Source: Prevotella melaninogenica (GTDB lineage: Bacteria > Bacteroidota > Bacteroidia > Bacteroidales > Bacteroidaceae). From it: 64,000 nt of DNA. The DNA lies in assembly GCF_018127925.1 (NCBI RefSeq), contig NZ_CP072348.1:317501-381500 (forward strand), given 5' to 3'. The notes under the pieces were generated by a model. The model was not told the origin of the DNA. It did not search any database and worked only from the letters and a program-made list of their open reading frames with translations. Every line of letters begins with the position of its first letter. Within the stretch, counting starts at the first letter, position 1. Of the stretch, positions 42,820 through 51,184 are shown in pieces. The translations under genes were made by a program, and so were the position numbers.

Positions 42820-44061
42820 TTAATCTTTGTCTAATCCGTATTGTCTGATTCGTCGATAGAGTGTTCGGTCGCTGATGCCTAACTCTAAAGCAGCTTTCTT
42901 ACGATTTCCATTGTTACGCTCTAAGGCTTTCTCCACCAGTTGCTTTCCAATGTCGTTGAGGTTGAGTGTCTCTGGTTCAGATATTTCTTCTGCTACAGCG
43001 TCTTCAACCTGTTCTATCGTTCGTGTTGGAGTGATAGGCTGTTTGTTTGTGGTAGCAGGAAGATTAGAAACTGTTGACGGAGTAGGCTGGAAACCGCTTG
43101 CACCATTGAGTTGTCTGCTTTCCTCCAACTGTTTACGAACGTTGTTGAGATCACGTCGTAAGTCACTTACATTACCTCTCAACTCATAGAGAATTTTATA
43201 GAGAATCTCACGTTCGCTCTCATAGCTATGTGAACCACCGCTTTGTATCGTAGCAAGTTGTGTGCTGTCTTGGTCACGTGGGATAAAGTGCAGCAATGTT
43301 TCTGCATCAATCTCACGCTTCTCGCTTAGAACAGACATCTGTTCGGTAATGTTCTTTAGTTGACGAACATTGCCTGGCCATTTGTACTGTAACAGAATCT
43401 GACGTGCTTCATCTGTGAGTGTAATCTTTGGAAGATGATACTTCTCTGCCATCTGCATAGCAAAGAGACGGAAGAGAAGTACGATATCCTCACCACGATC
43501 TCGGAGTGGTGGCATCTGAATAGGAATCGTGTTAAGACGATAGTACAAATCTTCACGGAACTTACCTTCGCTAACAGCTTTCTGCATGTTGACGTTAGTA
43601 GCAGCTACGATACGTACATCCGTCTTACGGATTTCTTGGCCACCAACACGGATATATTCACCTGTTTCGAGTACGCGAAGTAGTCGAGCTTGCGTTGCTA
43701 AAGGAAGTTCACCCACCTCGTCGAGGAAGATGGTTCCTTTGTTGGCTATACCGAAATAACCTTCACTATTGCCAATAGCTCCTGTGAAAGAACCCTTCTC
43801 ATGACCGAAAAGTTCACTATCAATGGTTCCCTCTGGGATAGAACCACAGTTGATAGCAAAGTATTTCTCGCGACGACGAGGAGAATTGTCGTGGATTACA
43901 CGTGGGATAATCTCTTTACCAACACCGCTCTCGCCGATAATCAGTACAGACAAATCGGTGGGTGCTACTTGTAAGGCAACATCCAGTGCACGATTCAGTC
44001 CGTCGTTGTTACCGACAATGTTATATCGTTGTTTGGTCCTCTGTAATTCTGTTGTATTCAT
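42820..44061 (-). CDS. Sigma-54-dependent transcriptional activator without receiver domain
   Basis: A 413-residue AAA+ bacterial enhancer-binding protein. Walker A is GESGVGKE (43-50), the sigma-54 contact loop is GSFTGA (90-95, canonical GAFTGA with A to S), and Walker B is IFLDE (111-115). A Fis-type HTH ends the protein (NRKKAALELGISDRTLYRRI). The AAA+ domain starts almost at the N-terminus, so there is no receiver, GAF or PAS sensor. Its activity must be controlled by expression, another protein or not at all. It heads the lptE-TPR-secG run. Confidence 0.92.
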   Translation of the reverse strand: MNTTELQRTKQRYNIVGNNDGLNRALDVALQVAPTDLSVLIIGESGVGKEIIPRVIHDNSPRRREKYFAINCGSIPEGTIDSELFGHEKGSFTGAIGNSEGYFGIANKGTIFLDEVGELPLATQARLLRVLETGEYIRVGGQEIRKTDVRIVAATNVNMQKAVSEGKFREDLYYRLNTIPIQMPPLRDRGEDIVLLFRLFAMQMAEKYHLPKITLTDEARQILLQYKWPGNVRQLKNITEQMSVLSEKREIDAETLLHFIPRDQDSTQLATIQSGGSHSYESEREILYKILYELRGNVSDLRRDLNNVRKQLEESRQLNGASGFQPTPSTVSNLPATTNKQPITPTRTIEQVEDAVAEEISEPETLNLNDIGKQLVEKALERNNGNRKKAALELGISDRTLYRRIRQYGLDKD

Positions 44062-44243
44062 TTAACTGACAAATTTACCTATTTAATTTGGAAAAACTGC
44101 AACTTTGGCAGACTTTAACAACTTTCTTTCTGTCTTTCTTTGCTGTTTCCAGTGGAATGAATCAACTTGTTCTAAATGATTCTCAAGAAGAAAAAGATTT
44201 TTTATGAAGATAATTTGTGATGTATAAAATTACCGAGTGTATA

Positions 44244-45245
44244 TTACTTATTTCTCTTCCTATCCAGTTTGATAAGCAATAAGCCAATAGCTGTCCAAAT
44301 AAGTTCACGGATACGGACAAGTAGAGCAACGAAAATACCCGCTTCGAGTGTAAGTCCTAAACCCTTAACAGACATAAGAAAACCTCCTTCACGACCACCT
44401 AATTGTAGAGGTATGAAGAAGAGCATATTGGCAAAGAGAGAGGTGAACGCAAGGATGAGAATACAATCAAAGTAATTGACAGAAGGTAGCAATACCAAAA
44501 GGATGAAGAATATCTCTGAGGCACTGCAAATTCTGCAAGATAATTCGAGTAGAACAACGGTGAGAAAGGTACGTGGGTTTTGGTTGTGCAATGATGCTAT
44601 CTGTGTGTCAATCCTGTCAAGTTCTTCCTTATGATTGGCAACAAAAGGTTCTGCCCATTTCTTAACAAAAGGAATGTGGCGGACAAGGTTCATTACGCGG
44701 ACTGCTAATCCTTTTTTATAACCAGTGAGGAAGAACCAAATTGCAGATACGCAGAAAGCAAAGACGACAGCTAACATCGTGCCCATCAGGAGGTTGACTG
44801 GTTGCGTGAAGATATAAAGGAAGATGGATATAAGCCAAAACCAGAAATGACTAAAGATGTGTGTCATAGCATAAAGCACGACAGAAGATGTAGCACGTTC
44901 TGCTCCAATCTTCGGTGTCAGTTCCATGATACGATATGGTTCGCCACCCATTAGTCCTCCAGGAGTAGCGTAGTTAAGTGCAAAGCCTGATAGAGTAACC
45001 TTATAAAGCCAGAAGAATGATACTTTCTTCTGTTCCTCAGCGTCTTGTGTCTGACTACGTATAATTGTAAACCAAGCTGCAGTATTAAAGATGTATAAGA
45101 ACACCCATAGTACAACTACTGCAAAGAACCAGTAGCCTGCATGCTGTATTTTCTGCCATGCATCAGCAAAGTCAAGGTTGTACACCATAATACAGAGTAC
45201 AACCAAACCAAAAGTGAAGAAGATGTTCTGAAACTTTTTGTTCAT
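44244..45245 (-). CDS. Lysylphosphatidylglycerol synthase TM region / UPF0104 flippase-like protein
   Basis: A 333-residue polytopic membrane protein with about eight hydrophobic segments. It contains the family signature GFALNYATPGGLMGGEPYRI (about residues 91-110) and the second GREGGFLMSVKGLGL stretch near residue 288. The MprF catalytic domain for aminoacyl transfer is absent, so it is a stand-alone flippase-like protein, presumably for a lipid. It lies 46 bp after pdxA in the same direction. Confidence 0.83.
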   Translation of the reverse strand: MNKKFQNIFFTFGLVVLCIMVYNLDFADAWQKIQHAGYWFFAVVVLWVFLYIFNTAAWFTIIRSQTQDAEEQKKVSFFWLYKVTLSGFALNYATPGGLMGGEPYRIMELTPKIGAERATSSVVLYAMTHIFSHFWFWLISIFLYIFTQPVNLLMGTMLAVVFAFCVSAIWFFLTGYKKGLAVRVMNLVRHIPFVKKWAEPFVANHKEELDRIDTQIASLHNQNPRTFLTVVLLELSCRICSASEIFFILLVLLPSVNYFDCILILAFTSLFANMLFFIPLQLGGREGGFLMSVKGLGLTLEAGIFVALLVRIRELIWTAIGLLLIKLDRKRNK

Positions 45246-45291
45246 AAGTCTTCTTATTTATATTTGTCGTAAGGAATGAAGGAAGACACGC

Positions 45292-46428
45292 TTAGTGTGT
45301 CTCCTTTGTATTACGGTTTTCACCATTGTTTGGTATGCGATCCTCACGCTTACGTGGAATAGCAAAGCGCACCTTGTCGCTTTCGTCTCTTCTTTCCTTG
45401 TAAAGCTTTGGAAGTGGATTACCCATTGGTGCATCATATTCTGCACGATTGCGGAAGATGTCAATAGCAAGATAGATTGCATGACGGAATGGTAGTTCGT
45501 CAACATTACCCTTTCCTGCTAATGAAAGGCTATTAGGTATTTCTGCAGAAGTGCGAACGAGTGGTAATCCTGCTGTATAAATGATACCATGAGACACAGA
45601 AAGCGTACGGAAAGGAGCAAGTCCTTGTTCGTAATACATTGCTAAAATGCCATCAAAATGTTCTGTGTAATTGCAGCCAAAGAACGTATCGGCAGGATAA
45701 GGACCAAAGGCTTGTATGCCATTCTCAACAAGTTCGTCAATAGCTGGCATGATTATCTCATGTTCTTCAGAGCCTAACAAACCATTGTCGCCAGCCTTAG
45801 GATTCAGTCCAAGCACTGCTATACGTGGACAAGAAAGGCGGAAGTCGCGACGAAGACTCTTAAAGAGTGCACTTGCATTATTAGCAATACTTGCCTTTGA
45901 TATTGATTCTGCTACTTGGCGCAGTGGGAGATTACGTGTAGCAAGGGCAACACGCAGTCCATTGTTTATCAAGATTGACAAGCCTTGCTCCTCTGATTCC
46001 ATGTGATCTTCGATGTAACGGCTCTGACCACTGAAGTGGAAGTGCTCATTATTGTCAATAGGAGCTGTAACGAGAACGTCAAATAGTCCTTGGCGATAGT
46101 CCTCTAAGGCCTTGTCTACAGCACGTAGGCCAGCAACACCAGACTCCTCTGAGGCAACGCCCAAATCAACCTTAATTTCGTCATCAAATACAGGGAGCAG
46201 GTTGAGTCGGCCGTTCTGTGCTTCTGATGCATCTTTGATGATAGTGAAGTTAGCTTCTATGTCAAGTGCATTACGATGATAGGTGGCTACTTTAGGCGAA
46301 CCATAGATGATAGGCGTACAAAGCTCCAGCATCTCTGGTTCGGCAAAGGTCTTAAAGATAAGCTCATATCCAATGCCGTTGGTATCTCCGTGTGTGATTG
46401 CTACGCGGACTCTTTTATTATCGTTCAT
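45292..46428 (-). CDS. pdxA: 4-hydroxythreonine-4-phosphate dehydrogenase
   Basis: A 378-residue PdxA, which oxidises 4-hydroxythreonine-4-P for pyridoxal-5-P synthesis. Markers are ITHGDTNGIGYELI (about 11), VTAPIDNNEHFHFSGQSRYI (about 122) with the HTE-like metal residues, and MYYEQGLAPFRTLSVSHGII (about 275). The C-terminal tail (about residues 340-378: KERRDESDKVRFAIPRKRED...) is charged and longer than in the E. coli enzyme. It is located between rlmN and the flippase-like gene. Confidence 0.9.
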   Translation of the reverse strand: MNDNKRVRVAITHGDTNGIGYELIFKTFAEPEMLELCTPIIYGSPKVATYHRNALDIEANFTIIKDASEAQNGRLNLLPVFDDEIKVDLGVASEESGVAGLRAVDKALEDYRQGLFDVLVTAPIDNNEHFHFSGQSRYIEDHMESEEQGLSILINNGLRVALATRNLPLRQVAESISKASIANNASALFKSLRRDFRLSCPRIAVLGLNPKAGDNGLLGSEEHEIIMPAIDELVENGIQAFGPYPADTFFGCNYTEHFDGILAMYYEQGLAPFRTLSVSHGIIYTAGLPLVRTSAEIPNSLSLAGKGNVDELPFRHAIYLAIDIFRNRAEYDAPMGNPLPKLYKERRDESDKVRFAIPRKREDRIPNNGENRNTKETH

Positions 46429-46523
46429 ATACTTATATCTTGTATTGTTTTGTTATATTCAGTTTCCTATTGGCTCTCTGTGTGTAGTCTGTTAGTCTTT
46501 TTGCGTTCTTATTTTTTACCTTT

Positions 46524-47576
46524 TTACTTTTTCCCTCTCCCTCTTTCTTCTTCTATCTTCTTTGCTGTTGAGAGCAGACCGCAGGCTGCAAAGATATCCT
46601 GTCCACGACTGGCACGGATAGTTGTGAAGACTCCATGTTGTGTTAGATAGTTTCTGAATTTCTCCATTCTGTGGTCATCAACACCCTGCAATGGGATATT
46701 AGGGATAGGATGGAAGCGAATAAGATTCATTCGGCAGTCCAATCCTTTGAGTAGTTGTACGATAGCCTTGGCATGTTCCTCGCTGTCGTTGAAATCCTTG
46801 AAGACAATATATTCGAATGATAGACGGCGCTGATGAGAGAAGTCGTAATTGCTGAGTAACTCGATAATACTATCAATAGACATTCCTTTTTCTGCTGGCA
46901 TCAACTCCGAACGTTGCTCGTGTAAAGGGGTGTGCATACTGATAGCAACGTGGCAGTCGCTCTCATCAAGGAATCGTTTTAGCTTTCCTTTGACACCCAC
47001 ACTGCTTACTGTGATTCGCTTTGGTGACCATCCGTAACCAAAGTCAGCAGTCATAATCTCTGTGGTGCGCAGTACGTTGTCAAGATTATCCATTGGTTCG
47101 CCCTGACCCATGAAGACGATATTCGTCAATTTATCACGTTCTGGGAGGGAATAAATCTGATTAAGAATATCTGTAGCTGAAAGACTACCTTCGAAACCCT
47201 GCTTTCCTGTCTGGCAGAAGAGGCAGTTCATCTTACATCCTACTTGTGAAGAAACACAGAGTGTAGCACGGTCTTCGTCTGGAATATACACCGTTTCAAC
47301 AAACTTACCGCTGTCAGTAGGGAAGAGATATTTGATAGTTCCGTCTTTAGAATGTTGTGCATCGATAGGCTCTTTGCAGCCAACAGCATATTCAGCAGCG
47401 AGTTTCTCTCTGTTTGCTTTTGAGATATTCGTCATCTCATCAATACTTTTCACATGCTGTGTATAGAGCCATTTGGCTATCTGTCCGCCTGTAAAAGCTG
47501 GCATTCCGAGCGACTTAGCAACCTCTTTCAGTTCGCCAAGTGTCATTCCCAACAAATACTTCTTTGCACTTTCCAT
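46524..47576 (-). CDS. rlmN: Dual-specificity RNA methyltransferase RlmN
   Basis: A 350-residue radical-SAM enzyme that methylates A2503 of 23S rRNA and A37 of some tRNAs. The cluster motif is GCKMNCLFCQTGKQG (CxxxCxxC), preceded by VETVYIPDEDRATLCVSSQ. The mechanistic C-terminal cysteine is in IFAACGLLS. The start is the ATG at 47576; an in-frame TTG four codons upstream is less likely. It is the first gene of rlmN-pdxA-flippase. Confidence 0.94.
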   Translation of the reverse strand: MESAKKYLLGMTLGELKEVAKSLGMPAFTGGQIAKWLYTQHVKSIDEMTNISKANREKLAAEYAVGCKEPIDAQHSKDGTIKYLFPTDSGKFVETVYIPDEDRATLCVSSQVGCKMNCLFCQTGKQGFEGSLSATDILNQIYSLPERDKLTNIVFMGQGEPMDNLDNVLRTTEIMTADFGYGWSPKRITVSSVGVKGKLKRFLDESDCHVAISMHTPLHEQRSELMPAEKGMSIDSIIELLSNYDFSHQRRLSFEYIVFKDFNDSEEHAKAIVQLLKGLDCRMNLIRFHPIPNIPLQGVDDHRMEKFRNYLTQHGVFTTIRASRGQDIFAACGLLSTAKKIEEERGRGKK

Positions 47577-47736
47577 TCTCGTTCTCAATGTTTTGTTGCT
47601 GCAAAGATAACGAAAAAATAGCTAATATTAGTGTTTTCCTTTCTTTTTTGCCACACTTCGATAATATGGAGTGGTAAAGTCTACTAAAGTAAGAAGGGAT
47701 TTATCACGTATTATACAATAGTTTTTTTGATTTCAT

Positions 47737-47823
47737 TTTCCTGTCATTTTTAACATTCAGCGTAAGTGTATTATAAATCAATCGTTTATGTGTCTACGTT
47801 GGATGAAAGAAGTGGCAGGAAAG
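47737..47823 (-). repeat. 85-87-bp dispersed inverted-repeat element, copy 4
   Basis: Starts TTTCCTGTCATTTTTAACAT and ends GATGAAAGAAGTGGCAGGAA. It is the most diverged copy (GCTGTCA changed to CCTGTCA at the outer end). Confidence 0.6.
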
Positions 47824-47861
47824 GTTGTGTTAGAGAAAAATTGCTTTTCTGGCTCTTCTAA

Positions 47862-48200
47862 GATATGGAGTGATAAACTAAAGCCCTTACATGATAAGGC
47901 GCACAGAGAAAAGAGGGGACGGAGCTAAAAGCAATTTAAAAGAGGTACCAACGGCACAAAGAGCGAGCAGAGATAAACGTACAGAGTCCTGACAGCTTTG
48001 GAAATAAACGTTTCGTGTATAAATTCTCTAATAAAACTCGCAAATAAACCTCCATTACTCTACGCACTGACGAGTACCTCCACAACTATTATAGGTTTGT
48101 TTTTATAATCCTCCGTTCCCTCCATTTCTCTCTGTGTGATATTAAGATAAAGTACTAAAATTTATGCGACATTCTTATCACTCTAAATTTTAGAAGAGTC
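47862..48200 (-). repeat. ~335-bp inverted-repeat element, copy 2
   Basis: Aligns end to end with the reverse complement of 7290-7622: ATATGGAGTGATAAACTAAA start, GGGGACGGAG, CGGCACAAAGAGCGA in the interior, and TTCTTATCAC near the end. An isolated copy of the ATATGGAGTGGTAAAG end also lies at about 47667-47682. No gene is visible between 47577 and 48602. Confidence 0.62.
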
Positions 48201-48264
48201 CTTTAGAGTATTCTTTCTTTTGGGCTTTAAAAAGTATGACATATCCGTTTTTGTATGCTTTTGA

Positions 48265-48322
48265 GGCTTAGCACCATTGGTGCTTACCATGAACACAATA
48301 TGTGTTCGGCACTAACACAATG
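48265..48322. repeat. Cluster of small CAC/GTG palindromes, locus 3
   Basis: GCACCATTGGTGC and GAACACAATATGTGTTC lie within 40 bp, followed by GGCACTAACACAATG. Confidence 0.58.
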
Positions 48323-48451
48323 ATAATAAAGAACAAGGGAGGGGCTTATAGTTCCTGTTAAGGCTGTCTATTAGTAGCAGGAAAGCCTGTTATAGATGCA
48401 AAATGATGTTAAAACTAATGTGTAATCGCTTGCGATATAAATATCTTTTTA

Positions 48452-48459
48452 TAACTTTG
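48452..48459 (+). promoter_or_regulatory. -7 box of the DoxX unit
   Basis: TAACTTTG, giving a leader of about 140 nt before the DoxX start. Confidence 0.5.
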
Positions 48460-48534
48460 CAACTAAGAATAATGGTTTAGAAAGATTCGAGTAATAAAAG
48501 ATTGTAAAGACGATTAGTAAGTAAAGGTATTTTA

Positions 48535-48585
48535 GGGGGCGTGACACTGACATCAGTTAGCGCTGGGAGAGGGTGATGCGCCCCC
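48535..48585 (+). promoter_or_regulatory. Structured 5' leader upstream of the DoxX gene
   Basis: GGGGGCG (48535-48541) and CGCCCCC (48579-48585) close a 37-nt internal region that can form smaller stems (for example CTGAC with GTTAG). It ends 17 nt before the ATG at 48603. It is unusually GC-rich for this intergenic region. I do not recognise a known riboswitch. Confidence 0.45.
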
Positions 48586-48602
48586 ATTTAAAAAGAAACA
48601 GG

Positions 48603-49028
48603 ATGGACAAAGTAAAGATGATTTTCCGCCTCCTTTTAGGAGCATTTATGACGTATGCAGGTGTTTCTCACCTGACTTTTAACCGATTGGAGTTCGTGGC
48701 ACAGGTGCCTATGTGGCTTCGATTCTCAGAAGGATTTACCGATTTCGTGGTACTTTCTTCAGGTGTAGTAGAAATTGCTTTAGGATTGAGTATGCTATTC
48801 TTGTATAAGCATAAGGCGGTAGTAGGAGCGTTGCTCGCCCTCTTCTTTGTTCTCATCTTCCCTGGAAACCTCAATCAATATTTCTATCATATTGATTCAT
48901 TCGGGTTGAATACTGATACTGCACGTCTTATCCGACTATTCTTCCAACCAGTACTGATAGCATGGGCATTGTGGTCTACCGGTGGTTGGCAGGTTTGCAA
49001 GGAGTGGATGTCGAGATTAAGAAAATAA
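48603..49028 (+). CDS. DoxX-like membrane protein
   Basis: A 141-residue protein with four hydrophobic segments (IFRLLLGAFMTYAGVSHLTF, FVVLSSGVVEIALGLSMLFL, VVGALLALFFVLIFPGNLNQ and LIRLFFQPVLIAWALWSTGG), as in the DoxX/DoxD-like family. The ATG at 48603 (MDKVKMIFRLLLG) is chosen because the ten residues possible upstream lie in the structured leader. Function is uncertain. Glutathione peroxidase follows at 150 bp in the same direction, which would fit a redox-related role. Confidence 0.75.
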   Translation: MDKVKMIFRLLLGAFMTYAGVSHLTFNRLEFVAQVPMWLRFSEGFTDFVVLSSGVVEIALGLSMLFLYKHKAVVGALLALFFVLIFPGNLNQYFYHIDSFGLNTDTARLIRLFFQPVLIAWALWSTGGWQVCKEWMSRLRK

Positions 49029-49177
49029 ATCGTAAGGATTAGGAATAAACTTTGAGAGGGTAGAAACCACCTCGGTTGATACTTTTCAAAGCTATGATAG
49101 ACGAGACGCAAGTGTTTGAAATATCGCTTTTATGGCGAAAAAATATTATTGTAGAATTTAATAAAGAGTAAAGAATT

Positions 49178-49726
49178 ATGGCAACAGTTTATGATTTCAA
49201 TTTGAAAGACAAGAAAGGTAACGAGGTAAGCCTCGAGACATATAAGGGTAAGGTACTTCTTATCGTAAACACAGCAACAGGTTGTGGCTTCACTCCACAG
49301 TATGAGGAGTTGGAGGCAATGTACCGTAGTCTGAAGGAGAAGGGTCTTGAGATTCTCGATATTCCATGTGATCAGTTCGGTCATCAGGCTCCAGGTACAG
49401 ACGAGGAGATTCATGAGTTCTGTACAGCAAAGTTTGGTACTGACTTCCCACAGTTCAAGAAGAGCGATGTGAACGGTGCTAATGAACTTCCTCTTTACAC
49501 ATGGTTGAAGAGTGAGAAGGGCTATGCAGGCGGTGCATATGAGGAGAAGTTGGCTGCTATTATGGAAGACCTTTACAACAAGGCAAACACAGAGCCACGC
49601 AAGCAGAACGACATCCAGTGGAACTTCACAAAGTTCCTCGTTAACCGTAATGGTGAGGTTGTTGCACGTTTCGAGCCTACAGTAGACCTTAAGGAGGTTC
49701 AGAAGGCTGTTGAGGCTGCGCTTTAA
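49178..49726 (+). CDS. Glutathione peroxidase family protein
   Basis: A 182-residue thiol peroxidase. The peroxidatic cysteine is C36 in VNTATGCGFTPQYEELEAM. The second signature is LDIPCDQFGHQAPGT (NQF replaced by DQF) with a likely resolving cysteine at about residue 86 (EFCTAKFG), and WNFTKFLVNRNGEVV carries the conserved W and N of the active site. Such cysteine versions normally use thioredoxin rather than glutathione. It probably detoxifies hydroperoxides in the cytoplasm. Confidence 0.92.
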   Translation: MATVYDFNLKDKKGNEVSLETYKGKVLLIVNTATGCGFTPQYEELEAMYRSLKEKGLEILDIPCDQFGHQAPGTDEEIHEFCTAKFGTDFPQFKKSDVNGANELPLYTWLKSEKGYAGGAYEEKLAAIMEDLYNKANTEPRKQNDIQWNFTKFLVNRNGEVVARFEPTVDLKEVQKAVEAAL

Positions 49727-49740
49727 TCAGAAGCTGATAG

Positions 49741-49893
49741 GTAAGTTTTAATAGTCCCCTGCGGGACAATCGTTTAGGAGTTGAAGGTTTTAGTGGGGTT
49801 AAGCCATTACTGTTTTTTTCGGAGGGCAGCAATGCAAGGATATGAAAGGTATCGGCTTAACCCCTACTAAATGCTTTCGCTCCTTTTTTATTA
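49741..49893 (+). ncRNA. Structured intergenic element (hairpin plus long imperfect stem and T run)
   Basis: A small hairpin GTCCC-CTGC-GGGAC (49754-49767) is followed by a long stem: 49789-49805 (TTTAGTGGGGTTAAGCC) pairs with 49854-49871 with a single bulge. A TTTTTT run is at 49884-49889. It could be an elaborate terminator after glutathione peroxidase, a regulatory leader of the next gene, or a small RNA. Only the pairing is seen; the role is inferred. Confidence 0.4.
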
Positions 49894-49911
49894 GGACAAT
49901 TTAGAGTAAGA

Positions 49912-50223
49912 ATGGCTGTAGATATAGAAGAATTTCGCAAAGAAGTCTATAATGTTGTGGCATCAATTCCGAGCGGTCGTGTACTGAGTTATGGGCAAAT
50001 AGCATGGCTTGTAGGCTGTCCTCGTCATGCTCGTTTGGTTGGGAAAGTACTACATGGCGTATCTGAAACAGAAAATTTGCCATGTCATCGAGTTGTTAAT
50101 GGTAACGGACGTACGGCTCCTTGTTGGGAAGAACAGCGCGGTTTGTTGGAAGTAGAAGGGATAACCTTCCGTGCAAATGGCTGTGTAGATATGAGAAAAT
50201 GGCAATGGAAACTGGAGGAGTAA
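49912..50223 (+). CDS. MGMT-family alkylated-DNA repair protein
   Basis: A 103-residue protein consisting only of the DNA-binding/methyltransferase domain of O6-alkylguanine-DNA alkyltransferase. The alkyl acceptor is C58 in NLPCHRVVNGNG, and the helix-turn-helix arginine is in RLVGKVLHG (R41). The cysteine is retained, unlike alkyltransferase-like (ATL) proteins, which carry tryptophan there. The family's N-terminal domain is absent. It may act as a small alkyltransferase or as a damage sensor. Confidence 0.83.
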   Translation: MAVDIEEFRKEVYNVVASIPSGRVLSYGQIAWLVGCPRHARLVGKVLHGVSETENLPCHRVVNGNGRTAPCWEEQRGLLEVEGITFRANGCVDMRKWQWKLEE

Positions 50224-50241
50224 GGTCTCTGTAGTCATTTA

Positions 50242-50876
50242 TTCCTGAAACATTGTGGCCTAATGACCGATTTGGGTTAAATGTGTGAACGCTTTTTGTA
50301 TTGCGTTATCGGGAGAATCGAAGTTACTCATTAAACAAAAACATGACTAAGATAGTCAACTATCTGTCCTATTATCATCCTCTGACATTAAAAGTCATTT
50401 CAATTAAGACTTCGGTAATTTGTAGAAAAGGTTTTGAAAAATCATTATATAATCTCAAATAAGACATCTATAAATAACGGAAATAATACAAATAAAAGTA
50501 GGTTTATAACTATAAGGTAATCAGTTAGTTATAAAGCAGTAGAGTAAAAGGTGCTTAATTGGACTTCAAAAGGGCGTTAGTAAGGGTCTTAAAGGGCACC
50601 TTTTGCAAGTCAATTGGGCGTCTTTTAGAAGCCGAAAGAGCATGTATTAGTTTTGAACCGCACGAAAATAGTTTACAAATCTCAACTAATGAGGGAATAA
50701 GTTGTTTGTAGAAGGCAGATAGACATCGCACCTAATTACATTTATCATGCAGTTTATTCTTCTCCATAAAACCATTTAATTAGAGCAAATCATACCATGT
50801 ATGTGGATTAATCTCATTCTATGAACAATCTACATATTTAACCCAAATCGGTTATTAGACCACAATATTTCAGGAA
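50242..50876 (+). repeat. ~635-bp dispersed element with terminal inverted repeats, uninterrupted copy 4
   Basis: Left end TTCCTGAAACATTGTGG...TAATGACCGATTTGGGTTAA (50242-50280) mirrors the right end TTAACCCAAATCGGTTATTA...TTTCAGGAA (50838-50876). The core (about 50547-50645) carries the AAAAGGTGC and AAAAGGGC 22-nt unit array. The site where IS1595-family copies sit in two other loci (AAAATAGT at about 50666) is empty here. No coding sequence. Confidence 0.78.
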
Positions 50877-50910
50877 ATCTTGTTTTAGTGTTGTTTCCTA
50901 ACATCTTTTA

Positions 50911-51040
50911 TTTTCTTGTCGTCATCTTGCCTGTCTTTGCAACTTGACGTAGCCCGCTACGCCTGCGTTACAAAGACAGGCAATCTGCTCGACAATAAAA
51001 CAAAATCTGTTTAGGCTCTAATGACCGATTTGGGTTTAAC
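50911..51040. repeat. Long inverted repeat and extra element end
   Basis: 50911-50939 and 50971-51000 form an imperfect stem of nearly 30 bp around an inner GTAGC/GCTAC hairpin (GC-rich loop). A third copy of TAATGACCGATTTGGGTT follows at 51019-51036, next to TTTAACGGAAGAACC, the end sequence of the copy at 13243. It lies in the noncoding region before the nucleotidyltransferase gene. Confidence 0.6.
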
Positions 51041-51184
51041 GGAAGAACCTTTTTTATCCTCACTCTGTGACTATATTATAACGATAAGATACAAAGTAAA
51101 AACCTTTCTTTTTGATTTATGTCCGTCATTCCTTTGTAGACTGAAATAAAAGCATTAATTTTGTAGGCATAAAAAGAAAAGCAA

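Noticed and set aside
48535-48585. Known riboswitch (TPP, cobalamin, fluoride or preQ1 type)
   Set aside because: None of the conserved core sequences of those classes can be found; only the stem pairing is supported.
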